This document shows, one piece after another, positions 43,988-52,385 of a stretch of 64,000 nt of DNA. Each line of letters begins with the position of its first letter. Position 1 is the stretch's first letter. The notes beneath the pieces were generated by a model. It saw only the letters and a program-made list of their open reading frames with translations. It had not been told where the DNA came from and searched no databases. Made by a program: the position numbers and the translations under genes. Source of the stretch: Desulfosarcina widdelii (GTDB lineage: Bacteria > Desulfobacterota > Desulfobacteria > Desulfobacterales > Desulfosarcinaceae); NCBI RefSeq assembly GCF_009688965.1, contig NZ_AP021875.1, forward strand, positions 3,472,001-3,536,000. The letters run 5' to 3'.

Positions 43988-45201
43988 GCCGGCGGGTGGC
44001 AGTTACCGGAATGGGGCTGGTGAGCCCCCTGGGCATCGGCCGGGAATGCTTCGCCGAAGCGCTGTTCGGCGGCGTCGGCGGCATCGGTCCCATCGAAAAC
44101 TTCGATGCCGAAGTATTCAAATCAAAGTGCGCAGCGGAAGTTCGCGATTTTTCGGCCAAGGACTTCATCTCCCCGCGGCTCCTGCGGCGCATGGACCGCC
44201 TTTCCCAGATGGTGGCCGCATCGGCGCGCATGGCCATCGAAGACGCAGGCGTGGACCTTGCCTCCTCAGACCGGGACCGCATGGGCATCGTCATGGGCAC
44301 GGCCTTTGGCGCAACCGATGTCGCCTCCCGGTTCGCCGGCACCCTGTTCACCGAGGGTCCCCGCCGGGTCAACCCGATCCTGGTGCCCAACACGGTGATG
44401 AACGCCCCGGCCGGCCACACGGCCATCGAGTTGGGACTGCGGGGGATCAACACCACCCTGAACCATCGGGAGGGCTCGGCGGAAACGGCCATTGCCTGCG
44501 CAGCCATGCAGATTCGCGAGGGTCGGGCGGATATGATTCTCACCGGCGGCGGGGACATTCTCTCGCCCTTTTTCTTCTCGGTCCTGGAGCGGTTCCGGGC
44601 CCTGTCGCCCCAAAACAACGGTGAAGAAGCGGCGCGCCCCTTCGACCGCCGGCGCAACGGACCGGTGGCGGGTGAAAGCGTGGGTGTACTCTGCCTGGAA
44701 CCGCTGGAATCGGCCCGCGCCCGGGGAGCGACCGTCTATTGTGAAATCGCCGGGTGGGGAATGAGCGGCGCACCCGCGCCGGCCAACGACTGGCCCGACA
44801 ATCCGGACGGCATGCTGCGGGCCATGCAGGCGGCCATGGCCATGGCCGGCGTGGATCCTGAATCCATCGATGCGGTTTCCGCCGCGGCCAGCGGCGGCGT
44901 TCGGTCGGATCGGTTGGAAGCCCTGGCCCTGGAGCGGTGTTTCACCGGCACCCGTCAGCCTGTGGTGACCAGCATCAAGGGCGCCTTGGGAGAGAACTTC
45001 GCCTCTGGAGGCATCCGAACGGCAGCCATGGCGCTCGGCATCCATAGCGGCAAGGTGCCGCCCACCCTTGGGTTGACGGAGCCCATCACGCCTCTGGCCA
45101 TGGTATCGGCTGACAGCCGGGAGATGTCTGTCGGTTACGGTTTGGTAAATGCCTGCGCGTCCGGTGGGACTTGTGTCAGTCTGCTTTTAAAAAAGCCGTG
45201 A
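43984..45201 (+). CDS. Chain-length-factor-like ketosynthase partner (KS-beta), active-site residues lost
   Basis: The 405-residue protein has the ketosynthase fold (RRVAVTGMGLVSPLGIGREC, NTVMNAPAGHTAIELGLRG) but the active-site Cys region reads NTTLNHREGSAETAI, with Glu in place of Cys. The two His motifs are also replaced (SAAASGG and KGALGENFASGG). It therefore cannot condense by itself and should act as the chain-length-factor partner of the preceding ketosynthase, with which it is translationally coupled. Strict replacement of all three residues argues for a preserved structural role rather than decay. Confidence 0.85.
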   Translation: MSRRVAVTGMGLVSPLGIGRECFAEALFGGVGGIGPIENFDAEVFKSKCAAEVRDFSAKDFISPRLLRRMDRLSQMVAASARMAIEDAGVDLASSDRDRMGIVMGTAFGATDVASRFAGTLFTEGPRRVNPILVPNTVMNAPAGHTAIELGLRGINTTLNHREGSAETAIACAAMQIREGRADMILTGGGDILSPFFFSVLERFRALSPQNNGEEAARPFDRRRNGPVAGESVGVLCLEPLESARARGATVYCEIAGWGMSGAPAPANDWPDNPDGMLRAMQAAMAMAGVDPESIDAVSAAASGGVRSDRLEALALERCFTGTRQPVVTSIKGALGENFASGGIRTAAMALGIHSGKVPPTLGLTEPITPLAMVSADSREMSVGYGLVNACASGGTCVSLLLKKP

Positions 45202-45360
45202 CAGCATCGTAAAAATCCCGATATCTGCGTTACGCTTCAGCCCTCGTCACTGCGGAGTACGTTTATGTACGCCTCATTCCTCGAAACTCGCAAGCCTTGA
45301 TCTCGGCCTTTTTACAAAGCCGTCCGAAATTCAACTTTTTAGATTTCATCGATGTTGGTT
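45202..45360. other. Intergenic region, possible dispersed repeat
   Basis: Contains ctgcgttacgcttcagccct…cgtactttatgtacgcctc-type palindromic words and a closing ctttttacaaagccgtc. I recall similar stretches scattered in sulfate-reducer genomes, but only one copy lies here and I cannot verify that. Confidence 0.3.
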
Positions 45361-45542
45361 AGTGTTCATCCAGAAATAGGAAAATTTGGTCGAGATCGAG
45401 GCGCCCGAAAAATTTTAGCTCGGGTTTTACCGCAGACGCCCCGAAGGAAGTGCCCTTGGGGTGTATATAGTTGATATTTCGAGGATAAAATTTTTCGCGC
45501 AACAAAGATATCGGGCAAATTGGTCATTTCTGGACGGACACT
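45361..45542. repeat. MITE-like element, copy 2 (inverted relative to copy 1)
   Basis: The 182-base element has terminal repeats AGTGTTCATCCAGAAATAGG on the left and, on the right, the complement of AGTGTCCGTCCAGAAATGAC. Its outer thirds match copy 1 closely in inverted orientation; the middle has about 40 extra bases. The right end is 3 bases from the terminal repeat of the IS element. The two MITE copies bracket mutM, the small membrane gene and the ketosynthase pair. Confidence 0.75.
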
Positions 45543-45558
45543 GATATGGTTGACAGTT

Positions 45559-45880
45559 GTCAAGAGAGAAAAGAACTTCCTGCCAACTGTTTTTCAGCGG
45601 TCCTTGTCAGGGTTATGTTCCAAGGCACCCAAAGGGGCGGAACCGGTGTTGCGACGGTTGATCACTCTGATATTCGCGGGTTGGGTACCGCATGACTTAG
45701 CTTCGTCGCGGAGCTGCCTCGGTCTAGTTTCGGGAGTTCGGCCATACGGCTTATCCATTAGTGTCCTCGAGGGTTCTCCTGACCGTGGTTGCGCCCCTGT
45801 GGCTGCCTTGGAACTTTGTTCGATTCGTGCGTTAAACGGTCTCCGTTGGTTACATATTGTTCTTTGACTATTCGTTGCCG
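45559..45880 (-). other. Non-coding downstream part of the IS, candidate guide-RNA region
   Basis: In IS1111-type elements, a structured target-recognition RNA (seekRNA/bridge RNA) is encoded in a non-coding part of the element, downstream of the transposase. Here 322 bases between the transposase stop and the inverted repeat have no supported gene. I cannot fold them by eye, so the assignment is inferred from family knowledge and position. Confidence 0.5.
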
Positions 45881-46996
45881 TTAGGCGTTTGCCGGGGCTT
45901 CGATTTCATTGGCGATGGCCCACATAAATCCACACAGCTCCCGTGCGATGGCCGTTACGATCACCTGTTTGGCTTTGCCTTTATTCCACAGGTGCCGGTA
46001 GCGCGAACAAAGCCGGAGCTGGGCTTTCCATGCAATGTCACAAACGGATTCAGATAGGTCTTCTTGCCGTTTTAGCAAGGCCCGACTGACTCGGGCCGGA
46101 AGCCGGTAGGACCACGCCGCCTCGGCCAGGATACGGCGTACATGCCCATTGCCGGCCTTGGTAATCGAACCTCGTTTTGTCTTTTGGCCACTGGAATGCT
46201 CCGACGGCACCAGACCCAGGTAGCTCATCAACTCGGAAGGTGTATGGAACCTTTTCAGGTCGCCAATTTCGGCAACGGTTGTGGCAGCCACGATGGTCGA
46301 GACACCGCGCATGCTTTGAAGGGCTTGAACGATCGGGAAGAGCTGCCAATCAGGCAAAAGTTGTTGGATCTGTTCGGTCAGCCGTTGCACGCGTTCTTTG
46401 CATTGGTTCACGGTACCGATATACTCTTGCAAGACGACCTGTTGGGATCGATGGGGCATCTTGATATCGGACAGCCAGCGTATATGGGCCTTGCTCCACG
46501 GCGATCCGCCCGTATATCGTATACCATTGCGCAGGAGAAAAGACAGCAGGCGTTGCTTACTTCTTTTCTCGTCGCCTTTGGTATCTTCCCTGGCGCGGGT
46601 CAAATCTCGGATGGCTTCGTCTTCTGCTCGGGGAACATAAACAGCAGTCAGGTCACCGGAACGATGCAATCGTGCCAGCATCATGGCATCCCGGCGATCA
46701 TTTTTGATCTGTTTGCCACTTGGCTTGGGAATCCTGGACGGCGCTACCACCGAACAATCCAAGCCTTGAGCGGCAAGGTGGCGATAAATCTCATAACCGC
46801 AGGGGCCGGCTTCGTAGACAAAGTGCAATTTCTTATCGGTACTGACCAGTCTTCGAACCACTTTGTCCAAAGCTGCCAGGGTTCCATCGATTTTGCCGTA
46901 GTGCCGTATTTGGCCCTTACGGCCTTCTTCAGCGATTGCGATGTCGATGGAATTTTTATGGACGTCCATACCGATAAATATGCTATAATTTGTCAT
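45881..46996 (-). CDS. IS110/IS1111-family transposase
   Basis: The ATG at 46996 follows AAGGAGGCAGGTC and gives 371 residues; an upstream start would add 16. The N-terminal RuvC-like DEDD domain shows IGMDVHKNS (Asp), FVYEAGPCGY (Glu) and KNDRRDAMMLARL (Asp). The C-terminal Transposase_20 domain holds LQSMRGVSTIVAATTVAEIG, RFHTPSELMSYLGLVPSEHS and the SGQKTKRGSITKAGN region with the catalytic Ser. All landmarks are intact, so the element may be active. Confidence 0.95.
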   Translation of the reverse strand: MTNYSIFIGMDVHKNSIDIAIAEEGRKGQIRHYGKIDGTLAALDKVVRRLVSTDKKLHFVYEAGPCGYEIYRHLAAQGLDCSVVAPSRIPKPSGKQIKNDRRDAMMLARLHRSGDLTAVYVPRAEDEAIRDLTRAREDTKGDEKRSKQRLLSFLLRNGIRYTGGSPWSKAHIRWLSDIKMPHRSQQVVLQEYIGTVNQCKERVQRLTEQIQQLLPDWQLFPIVQALQSMRGVSTIVAATTVAEIGDLKRFHTPSELMSYLGLVPSEHSSGQKTKRGSITKAGNGHVRRILAEAAWSYRLPARVSRALLKRQEDLSESVCDIAWKAQLRLCSRYRHLWNKGKAKQVIVTAIARELCGFMWAIANEIEAPANA

Positions 46997-47107
46997 GACC
47001 TGCCTCCTTGGTTTTGGCTCTGTGTTGGGGTTTGCAAATGACATCTAACATAACCCACGTTTGCAAGGATGGCAGGTCTTTTTCTATCAATAAGCTTGCC
47101 GGCGTCA

Positions 47108-47172
47108 GCGAAATTCATCATGGCTGAGAATGGGCCCACAAAAGCTCGTCGGAGGCCATGATGAATTTTCGC
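47108..47172. repeat. Long hairpin upstream of the IS transposase
   Basis: GCGAAATTCATCATGGC (47108-47124) pairs with GCCATGATGAATTTTCGC (47155-47172), 17 bp with one bulged base, around a 30-base loop; flanking GCCGG/CCGGC words extend it. It lies in the 5' leader of the transposase mRNA and could control its expression or be part of the guide RNA. Confidence 0.6.
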
Positions 47173-47227
47173 GGAAGGAACCTACCGGCTCGCCGTATTA
47201 CTCGGTCTAAACTGTCAACCATTATGT

Positions 47228-48148
47228 CTAGTGAGGGCCGTTCTTCTCGTTTGGTTGCGTAGTGCCGTAGACGTTGTCCTCCGGCGGAGCGCCCCGTTCT
47301 TCGGCAGATAAGACGCACTGGCTGAAATGCGGCCGGGAACGGCGATTCAGGGCCACGAGCACCCGGACCACGGTATGGCTGATACTGCCGGTTTCGGCCT
47401 GGCGGATCATCTCCTCCAGGGCGGTGCGGTTGTCGTAGGAGGACTTTCGGTAAGGCCGCGGAGATATCAGCGCGTCGTAAACATCGCTGACCATGATGAT
47501 GTCGGTCGTAAGACTGTCCATGGCGATGCCCAGCGGATATCCGCTGCCATCCTTGCGTTCGTGATGGTCCCGGGCCACCCTGGCGGCAAGAATATCGGGA
47601 TCTCGGAAATAGTGGCTTAAGAGTACGTAGCCTGCCAGTGTGTGGTGGTGGAGATGTTCGAGCTCGGACGGTGTAAGCGGCGTCTCCTTGGTGAGAATTT
47701 CAATCGGGACGCACCGTTTGCCGATGTCGTGGACGGGACCGGCCAAAACCTCCTGGATCATGGCCGTCCTGTCGGCGATCAACTCACGGGTGATGAGAAT
47801 GGAGAGGGCGAAAACCAGCAGGGTGTGACGATAGGTATAAAAATCCAGCTTACGAAAGTGGTATAGCGCTTCCAGCAGCGGCTCGGGCATGGTCACCTCC
47901 CCGGCAATATCCAACAAGGCGCGCATGCGGTCAGTACCTTTGAAAATCACATCATAAGGCGGTGCGGCGAAAAAGTCGTTCAGATCCGATCCCACCTGAT
48001 AAAAATCCATCAGACGACAGGTTCCAATGGATGCAGTCGCAACGCAGGCCACGGACTGCATCGCCTCCCGGCTGAGAACCGTTCCGGCATCCAGCAAAAG
48101 ATCTCCACGATGATCGGTCACCGAATGGGTGAGTCGATACTCCGACAT
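47228..48148 (-). CDS. HD-GYP domain protein, probable c-di-GMP phosphodiesterase
   Basis: The 306-residue protein has HD (His140-Asp141 in PVHDIGK), HHHT near 167-170, and the HD-GYP signature RDHHERKDGSGYP (195-205), then DVYDALISPRPYR. The ligands needed for c-di-GMP hydrolysis are present. The N-terminal 80 residues have no known domain. AAGGAATCGATC precedes the ATG. The IS inverted repeat starts 5 bases after the stop, so the original terminator was displaced. Confidence 0.9.
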   Translation of the reverse strand: MSEYRLTHSVTDHRGDLLLDAGTVLSREAMQSVACVATASIGTCRLMDFYQVGSDLNDFFAAPPYDVIFKGTDRMRALLDIAGEVTMPEPLLEALYHFRKLDFYTYRHTLLVFALSILITRELIADRTAMIQEVLAGPVHDIGKRCVPIEILTKETPLTPSELEHLHHHTLAGYVLLSHYFRDPDILAARVARDHHERKDGSGYPLGIAMDSLTTDIIMVSDVYDALISPRPYRKSSYDNRTALEEMIRQAETGSISHTVVRVLVALNRRSRPHFSQCVLSAEERGAPPEDNVYGTTQPNEKNGPH

Positions 48149-48193
48149 GATCGATTCCTTTCCGTCGCGGGTGCCGACTTACAGGTGCAACCG

Positions 48194-48766
48194 TCAGCTT
48201 TTTACACGGCTCATGTACTGGCCGGTTTCCGTGTTGACGCGAATGATTTCCCCCGCGGTCATGTATTCGGGAACCAGAACGGAAACGCCGTTGGAAAGCT
48301 CGGCCGGTTTGTTGCGGTTGGTGGCGGTGGCCCCCTTGATAGCCGGGGCGGTATCTACGATCTCAAGATCGATCGTCTGCGGCAGTTCGATGCACAACGG
48401 ATGTCCGTCCCGGAGCAGTGCCGTGATGCCCTCCAATCCGTCCACCAGCCACTGAATCTGCCCTTCCAGGGCTTCCTCTGAAAGCGTGTATTGCTCATAG
48501 TTCTCACTGTCCATGAACGTGTAGAGGTTCTGATCCCGGTATAGGAAACTGACCCGACGCTTGTCGACCGTCATCTCCTCCAAATTGTCGTTTCCCTTGT
48601 AAGTCTGATCGAGTTTCTGTCCACTGATCAGAGAGGCGTAGCGAACCTTGTACAGGGTGTTGGCGCCCCGCGCCGACGGGGTATGGACGTCGATCTGCTT
48701 GACCTGATAGGGGTGGTTGTCGATATTAATGATATGGCCTTTCTGAAGATTGCTGGCTTTGGGCAC
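48194..48766 (-). CDS. efpL: Elongation factor P-like protein (EfpL/YeiP)
   Basis: The 190-residue protein has the three-domain EF-P fold, and the loop tip reads TPSARGANTL, with Arg as in YeiP/EfpL, where EF-P has a modified Lys. The C-terminal motifs are PAIKGATATNRNKPAELSNG and GEIIRVNTETGQYM. EfpL relieves ribosome stalling, mostly at polyproline-type sites. The start is GTG at 48766 behind CAGGAG. It is 45 bases upstream of the HD-GYP gene on the same strand and may share its transcript. Confidence 0.92.
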   Translation of the reverse strand: MPKASNLQKGHIINIDNHPYQVKQIDVHTPSARGANTLYKVRYASLISGQKLDQTYKGNDNLEEMTVDKRRVSFLYRDQNLYTFMDSENYEQYTLSEEALEGQIQWLVDGLEGITALLRDGHPLCIELPQTIDLEIVDTAPAIKGATATNRNKPAELSNGVSVLVPEYMTAGEIIRVNTETGQYMSRVKS

Positions 48767-49381
48767 GGTGGTTCTCCTGTGAATGAATCGGTTTTAAAAC
48801 TGGCCGGATATTCCGATCCGCGGCCATCGGTAGGCAGCCGCAGAATTGCGGCAGCTTTCTTATAGCGCTTATTCGGTTTCAGGGCAATATGGCAATCATG
48901 TCCAACGATGGGCAAAAGGTGCTTGATCAATACTCCGTGCTATGAGATTTATACTTTTATCTTGAAATCCTTTCTGCACCGCAGCACCCGTAATTCATTT
49001 TTTATATCGATGTGGCAACAACTCAGGAAAAAAAGCGGAATGAGACAACCTTCAATCTGAGGTCAGGGCAGCCATCCGAACACCATCCAGACGATCCGCC
49101 CTGCCCGAACTGCATCGTCGATATCCAGGATCAGCCGCGTGTTAGGGTGTGGCCGGGCTATTTCTTTTAATGTGCTGCTAACTTCTTATTGGTACGCATT
49201 TTTAATTGCATCTTTAAAATTTATGATATCGTAAAAAGTCGCAAAAGCGTCATGCCGGACTTGATCCGGCATCCAGGACATATTGAAAAGACTGGATTCC
49301 GGCCTTCGCCGGAATGACGAAAATATGGAATTGGTTACTTTTTACGAACCTGTCAAAATTATATCCGGAAAGGTAGTGAAC
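48767..49381. other. Intergenic region containing a REP-like repeat
   Basis: About 615 bases between the leftward efpL and the rightward outer-membrane gene. It contains the repeat at 49248-49319 and otherwise no supported gene. An in-frame upstream extension of the next gene (49283) lies inside the repeat and is rejected as a start. Confidence 0.5.
49248..49319. repeat. REP-like dispersed repeat (copy B)
   Basis: Starts CGTCATGCCGGACTTGATCC and ends CCTTCGCCGGAATGACG, the inverted counterpart of copy A at 37423-37516. Both contain GATCCGGCATCC-type half-sites and matching CGTCAT/ATGACG ends. Confidence 0.65.
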
Positions 49382-50206
49382 ATGAAATTTCATTTGTTTT
49401 TCAATCTAGTAACCGGAATCATTCTTGCTGTCATGACGGTTTTTCCCTCGCCCGCCCTCGCCGAGACATCTGAAAGTGAACTCGACGAACTCGCCAAAGA
49501 GCTGGCCAATCCTGTTGCGGACCTGGCTTTTCTTCCGTTTCAATCCAATTACGACACGAACATCGGCCCGGAGGACCACGGTTACCGTTTCACCCTGAAC
49601 ATTCAACCGGTGTTGCCGTTTGAACTCAATGAGACATGGAATCTGATTTCCCGGACCATCCTTCCGGTTATTCATCAAGAGGATATCTATCCCGGTGCCG
49701 GGAGTCAGACCGGCTTTGGCGACACCGTGCAATCCCTCTTTTTTTCGCCCCGCCCCGGCCCCAGCGGTGTGATCTGGGGTGCCGGGCCGGTTTTCCTGTT
49801 GCCCACGGCAACAGATGATCTGCTCGGAACCGAGAAATGGGGTGCGGGTCCAACAGCGGTCCTCCTCAAACAGACCGGTCCCTGGACCTATGGTGCTTTA
49901 GCCAACTACATCGAGTCCTTCGCCGGAAAAGGCGGTCGCGCAGACGTTTCATCGACGTATATCAACCCGTTCGTTTCCCGGGTGTTCCACGGCGGCTGGA
50001 CCCTCGGCCTGCAGCTCGAACACACCATCGACCATGAAAACGATCAGGATACCGGCCAATGCTCCATGTTTCTGTCCAAGGTCACGCAAATCGGTGGTCA
50101 GATGTTCAGCTTCACCGTTGTACCCAAGTACTGGTACGAGGACTCCGCATCGAGTCCTGAAGGCTTCGGATTTCGGTTTTCCGTTTCAGTTTTGTTCCCC
50201 CGGTAA
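49382..50206 (+). CDS. Outer-membrane beta-barrel protein (MetA-pathway/transporter-like)
   Basis: The ATG at 49382 gives 274 residues with a signal peptide (about 1-27, ending ALAE). The mature part has many alternating strands (YRFTLNIQPVLPFELNETWN, GFGDTVQSLFFSPRPG, WTLGLQLEHTI) and ends in aromatic/hydrophobic FRFSVSVLFPR, typical of outer-membrane barrels. It resembles the phenol-degradation MetA-type proteins. It opens the plus-strand series of secreted hydrolases and could be a channel for their substrates or products. Confidence 0.7.
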   Translation: MKFHLFFNLVTGIILAVMTVFPSPALAETSESELDELAKELANPVADLAFLPFQSNYDTNIGPEDHGYRFTLNIQPVLPFELNETWNLISRTILPVIHQEDIYPGAGSQTGFGDTVQSLFFSPRPGPSGVIWGAGPVFLLPTATDDLLGTEKWGAGPTAVLLKQTGPWTYGALANYIESFAGKGGRADVSSTYINPFVSRVFHGGWTLGLQLEHTIDHENDQDTGQCSMFLSKVTQIGGQMFSFTVVPKYWYEDSASSPEGFGFRFSVSVLFPR

Positions 50207-50311
50207 TGCAGGGAAATTCCCTTCCACAACAAAAGACAGAGTCAAAACCGCTTTTTGGAAGCCTGACCTCAAGCGGGATCGTTTCCAACCATTTCAACAA
50301 GGAGGAACACG

Positions 50312-52324
50312 ATGTCAGAAAAACATGAAAAGGAACATGGTTGCAGTCATCAGGGCGGCTGTGGCTGTACGCCACCCCTGTTTGTCAACATGGTCGAAAA
50401 GGCCGGATTGGCGCTGTCGCGGCGTGATTTCATCAAGGGGACGACGGCGGTAGGCGGAATGTTTGCCATCGGCGGCCTTGCATCCCCCATGTTTGCCGGC
50501 TGCAAGGGCGGCGAAAAAGACAAACCCGCCGAGGCCGTCGCAAAGGACATCGCCGAGGCCATTTACCACGGCGGTCCGATCCTGACCATGGTCAGGGACG
50601 GCGACCGCGCGGAGGCCCTGGCGGTAAAGGACGGGCGGATCATGGCTGTGGGCGCCAAAGCCGACATCATGGCCAGAAAGGGAGATGCCACCAAGTTGAT
50701 CGATCTGGGCGGGAAAACGCTCATGCCGGGGTTTTACGATCCCCACTCCCATGTAGTTTTGCAGTCAGTCAAGTTTGCCACGGCCAATCTCGATCCCATT
50801 CCCATCGGCAAGATCGGCTCCATCGCCGATATCCAGCAAACCTTGCGCGAATGGATCAAAGAAAAGAAACCTGCCCCCGGAAAGTGGGTCATCGGCTGGG
50901 GCTATGACGATACCGGCATCAAGGAACAGCGCCACCCGACCCGTGAGGACCTGGATGCGGTGTCCACCGAGCACCCGATTCTGCTGATGCACATTTCCGC
51001 CCATCTGATGGCCGGCAACAGCAGGCTCATGGAAGAGATCGGCGTCACGAAGGACACCAAGGATCCCGAGGGCGGGGTCATCCAGCGCAAGTCCGGAAGT
51101 AACGAACCCAACGGCGTGCTGGAAGAAAATGCCATGCTTCTGGTGCTGAAAAAGATACCTGCGCCTTCGCCGGAGCAGGCCATGGCTATGCTCGAAGAGG
51201 GGTTGCGTCACTATGCCAAGGCGGGAATCACCACCGCCCAGGACTGCGCCAGCGGCAAGGGCACATGGCAGCTTCTGGCGGCCATGGCACAGGCGAACAA
51301 GCTGCCCATCGATGTCAACGCCTGGGCGCTGTACAAGGGGGTTGACGACGCCACCTTCGATGCCATTGCGGCCCATAAAAACGACAACGGCCGCCTGAGA
51401 CTGGGAGGTGTCAAAATTGTCCTGGACGGTTCTCTCCAGGGCTATACGGGTTACCTTTCCCGGCCCTACCATGTCCAGCCCGGCAAAACCCAAATCGCCA
51501 CCGATCATTGCGACAGCGAGGAGGCTGAAAGCCTCTTCGTCAGCCCGGACAATCAAACCGACATATCGGAAGATCTGCAGGCGCCCGGTGAAGGCCATCG
51601 CGGCTACCCCAGCATGACTCAGGAACAGGTCGATACCTGGGTCCGGCGCTGCGATACCGCCAACGTTCAAATTCAGGCCCACACCAACGGGGACGCCGCC
51701 ACGGACATGCTCATCGCGGCCGTGAAAAAGGCCCGGACGGACAAGCCCCGGCCGGAATTGCGTACCACCATCATCCACGCCCAGACCATGCGCGAGGATC
51801 AACTCGATTTCGCGGCCGAACATGGCCTTACGCCTTCGTTTTTCCCGATCCATGTTTATTTCTGGGGCGACCGCCATCGCGACCTGTTCCTCGGACCGGA
51901 GCGGGCAGCGCGCATCAACCCCTCCCGCTCGGCCCTGGACCGAAATATCAAGATCACCCTGCACCATGACGCGCCGGTGGCGGGCATCGACATGCTGGCG
52001 GTGGCCTGGACCGCTGTCAACCGCATGACCTCCGGCGGCAAGGACCTGGGGCCGGAGCAGCGCATTACGCCTTTCGAGGCTTTCCGTGCTATCACCGCAG
52101 ATGCCGCCTGGCAGAATTTCGAGGAAGATCGCAAGGGCACGCTGGAAGCGGGAAAACTGGCGGACCTGGTGGTGCTCTCGGACGACCCGCTTTCCATCGA
52201 TCCCATGAAGATCAGGGATATTCGGGTGTTGGAAACCATCAAGGACGGGCAAAGCATCTTCTCGGTCAAATGTAGAGCAACCGCTACGAAACCAATAAAA
52301 TTTATTACGTTGGGACTAAGATAA
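50312..52324 (+). CDS. Tat-signal amidohydrolase (YtcJ-like, Amidohydrolase_3)
   Basis: The 670-residue protein has an unusual Cys/His-rich start (EHGCSHQGGCGCTPP), then a twin-arginine signal LSRRDFIKGTTAVGG with a lipobox-like MFAGC. The metal-binding motifs of the amidohydrolase family follow: GFYDPHSHVVL, AHTNGDAATD, TIIHAQTMR, and LHHDAPVAGID. It would be an exported, metal-dependent amide or ester hydrolase. The ribosome-binding site is AAGGAGGAACACG. It pairs with a serine hydrolase gene 61 bases downstream, and a related pair follows at 54376-57491. Confidence 0.87.
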   Translation: MSEKHEKEHGCSHQGGCGCTPPLFVNMVEKAGLALSRRDFIKGTTAVGGMFAIGGLASPMFAGCKGGEKDKPAEAVAKDIAEAIYHGGPILTMVRDGDRAEALAVKDGRIMAVGAKADIMARKGDATKLIDLGGKTLMPGFYDPHSHVVLQSVKFATANLDPIPIGKIGSIADIQQTLREWIKEKKPAPGKWVIGWGYDDTGIKEQRHPTREDLDAVSTEHPILLMHISAHLMAGNSRLMEEIGVTKDTKDPEGGVIQRKSGSNEPNGVLEENAMLLVLKKIPAPSPEQAMAMLEEGLRHYAKAGITTAQDCASGKGTWQLLAAMAQANKLPIDVNAWALYKGVDDATFDAIAAHKNDNGRLRLGGVKIVLDGSLQGYTGYLSRPYHVQPGKTQIATDHCDSEEAESLFVSPDNQTDISEDLQAPGEGHRGYPSMTQEQVDTWVRRCDTANVQIQAHTNGDAATDMLIAAVKKARTDKPRPELRTTIIHAQTMREDQLDFAAEHGLTPSFFPIHVYFWGDRHRDLFLGPERAARINPSRSALDRNIKITLHHDAPVAGIDMLAVAWTAVNRMTSGGKDLGPEQRITPFEAFRAITADAAWQNFEEDRKGTLEAGKLADLVVLSDDPLSIDPMKIRDIRVLETIKDGQSIFSVKCRATATKPIKFITLGLR

Positions 52325-52385
52325 CCAGGGGCGATATACAAAAATTAGATCATGCGGGATTCAACGGCTTACAAGGAGACTGCCA

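Larger units (their letters stand above)
45546..47222. mobile_element. IS110/IS1111-family insertion sequence
   Basis: A 13-base perfect inverted repeat, ATGGTTGACAGTT at 45546-45558 and its complement at 47210-47222, bounds a 1,677-base element with one transposase gene. Inverted repeats of this kind are typical of the IS1111 subgroup. The element has long non-coding parts on both sides of the gene (about 320 bases downstream and 210 upstream). No target-site duplication is evident, as expected for this family. It lies 3 bases from the MITE end and 5 bases past the stop of the HD-GYP gene. Confidence 0.88.

Noticed and set aside
45520..45867. A 115-codon plus-strand frame in the IS downstream region
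   Set aside because: It crosses the IS inverted repeat and the MITE end and shows no family; the region is more likely non-coding RNA.
46142..47041. A 299-codon open frame antisense to the IS transposase
   Set aside because: The transposase strand has all catalytic motifs and a strong ribosome-binding site; the opposite frame is a by-product.
50765..52252. A 495-codon open frame on the minus strand
   Set aside because: It is antisense to the Tat amidohydrolase and has no recognisable domain or start signal.
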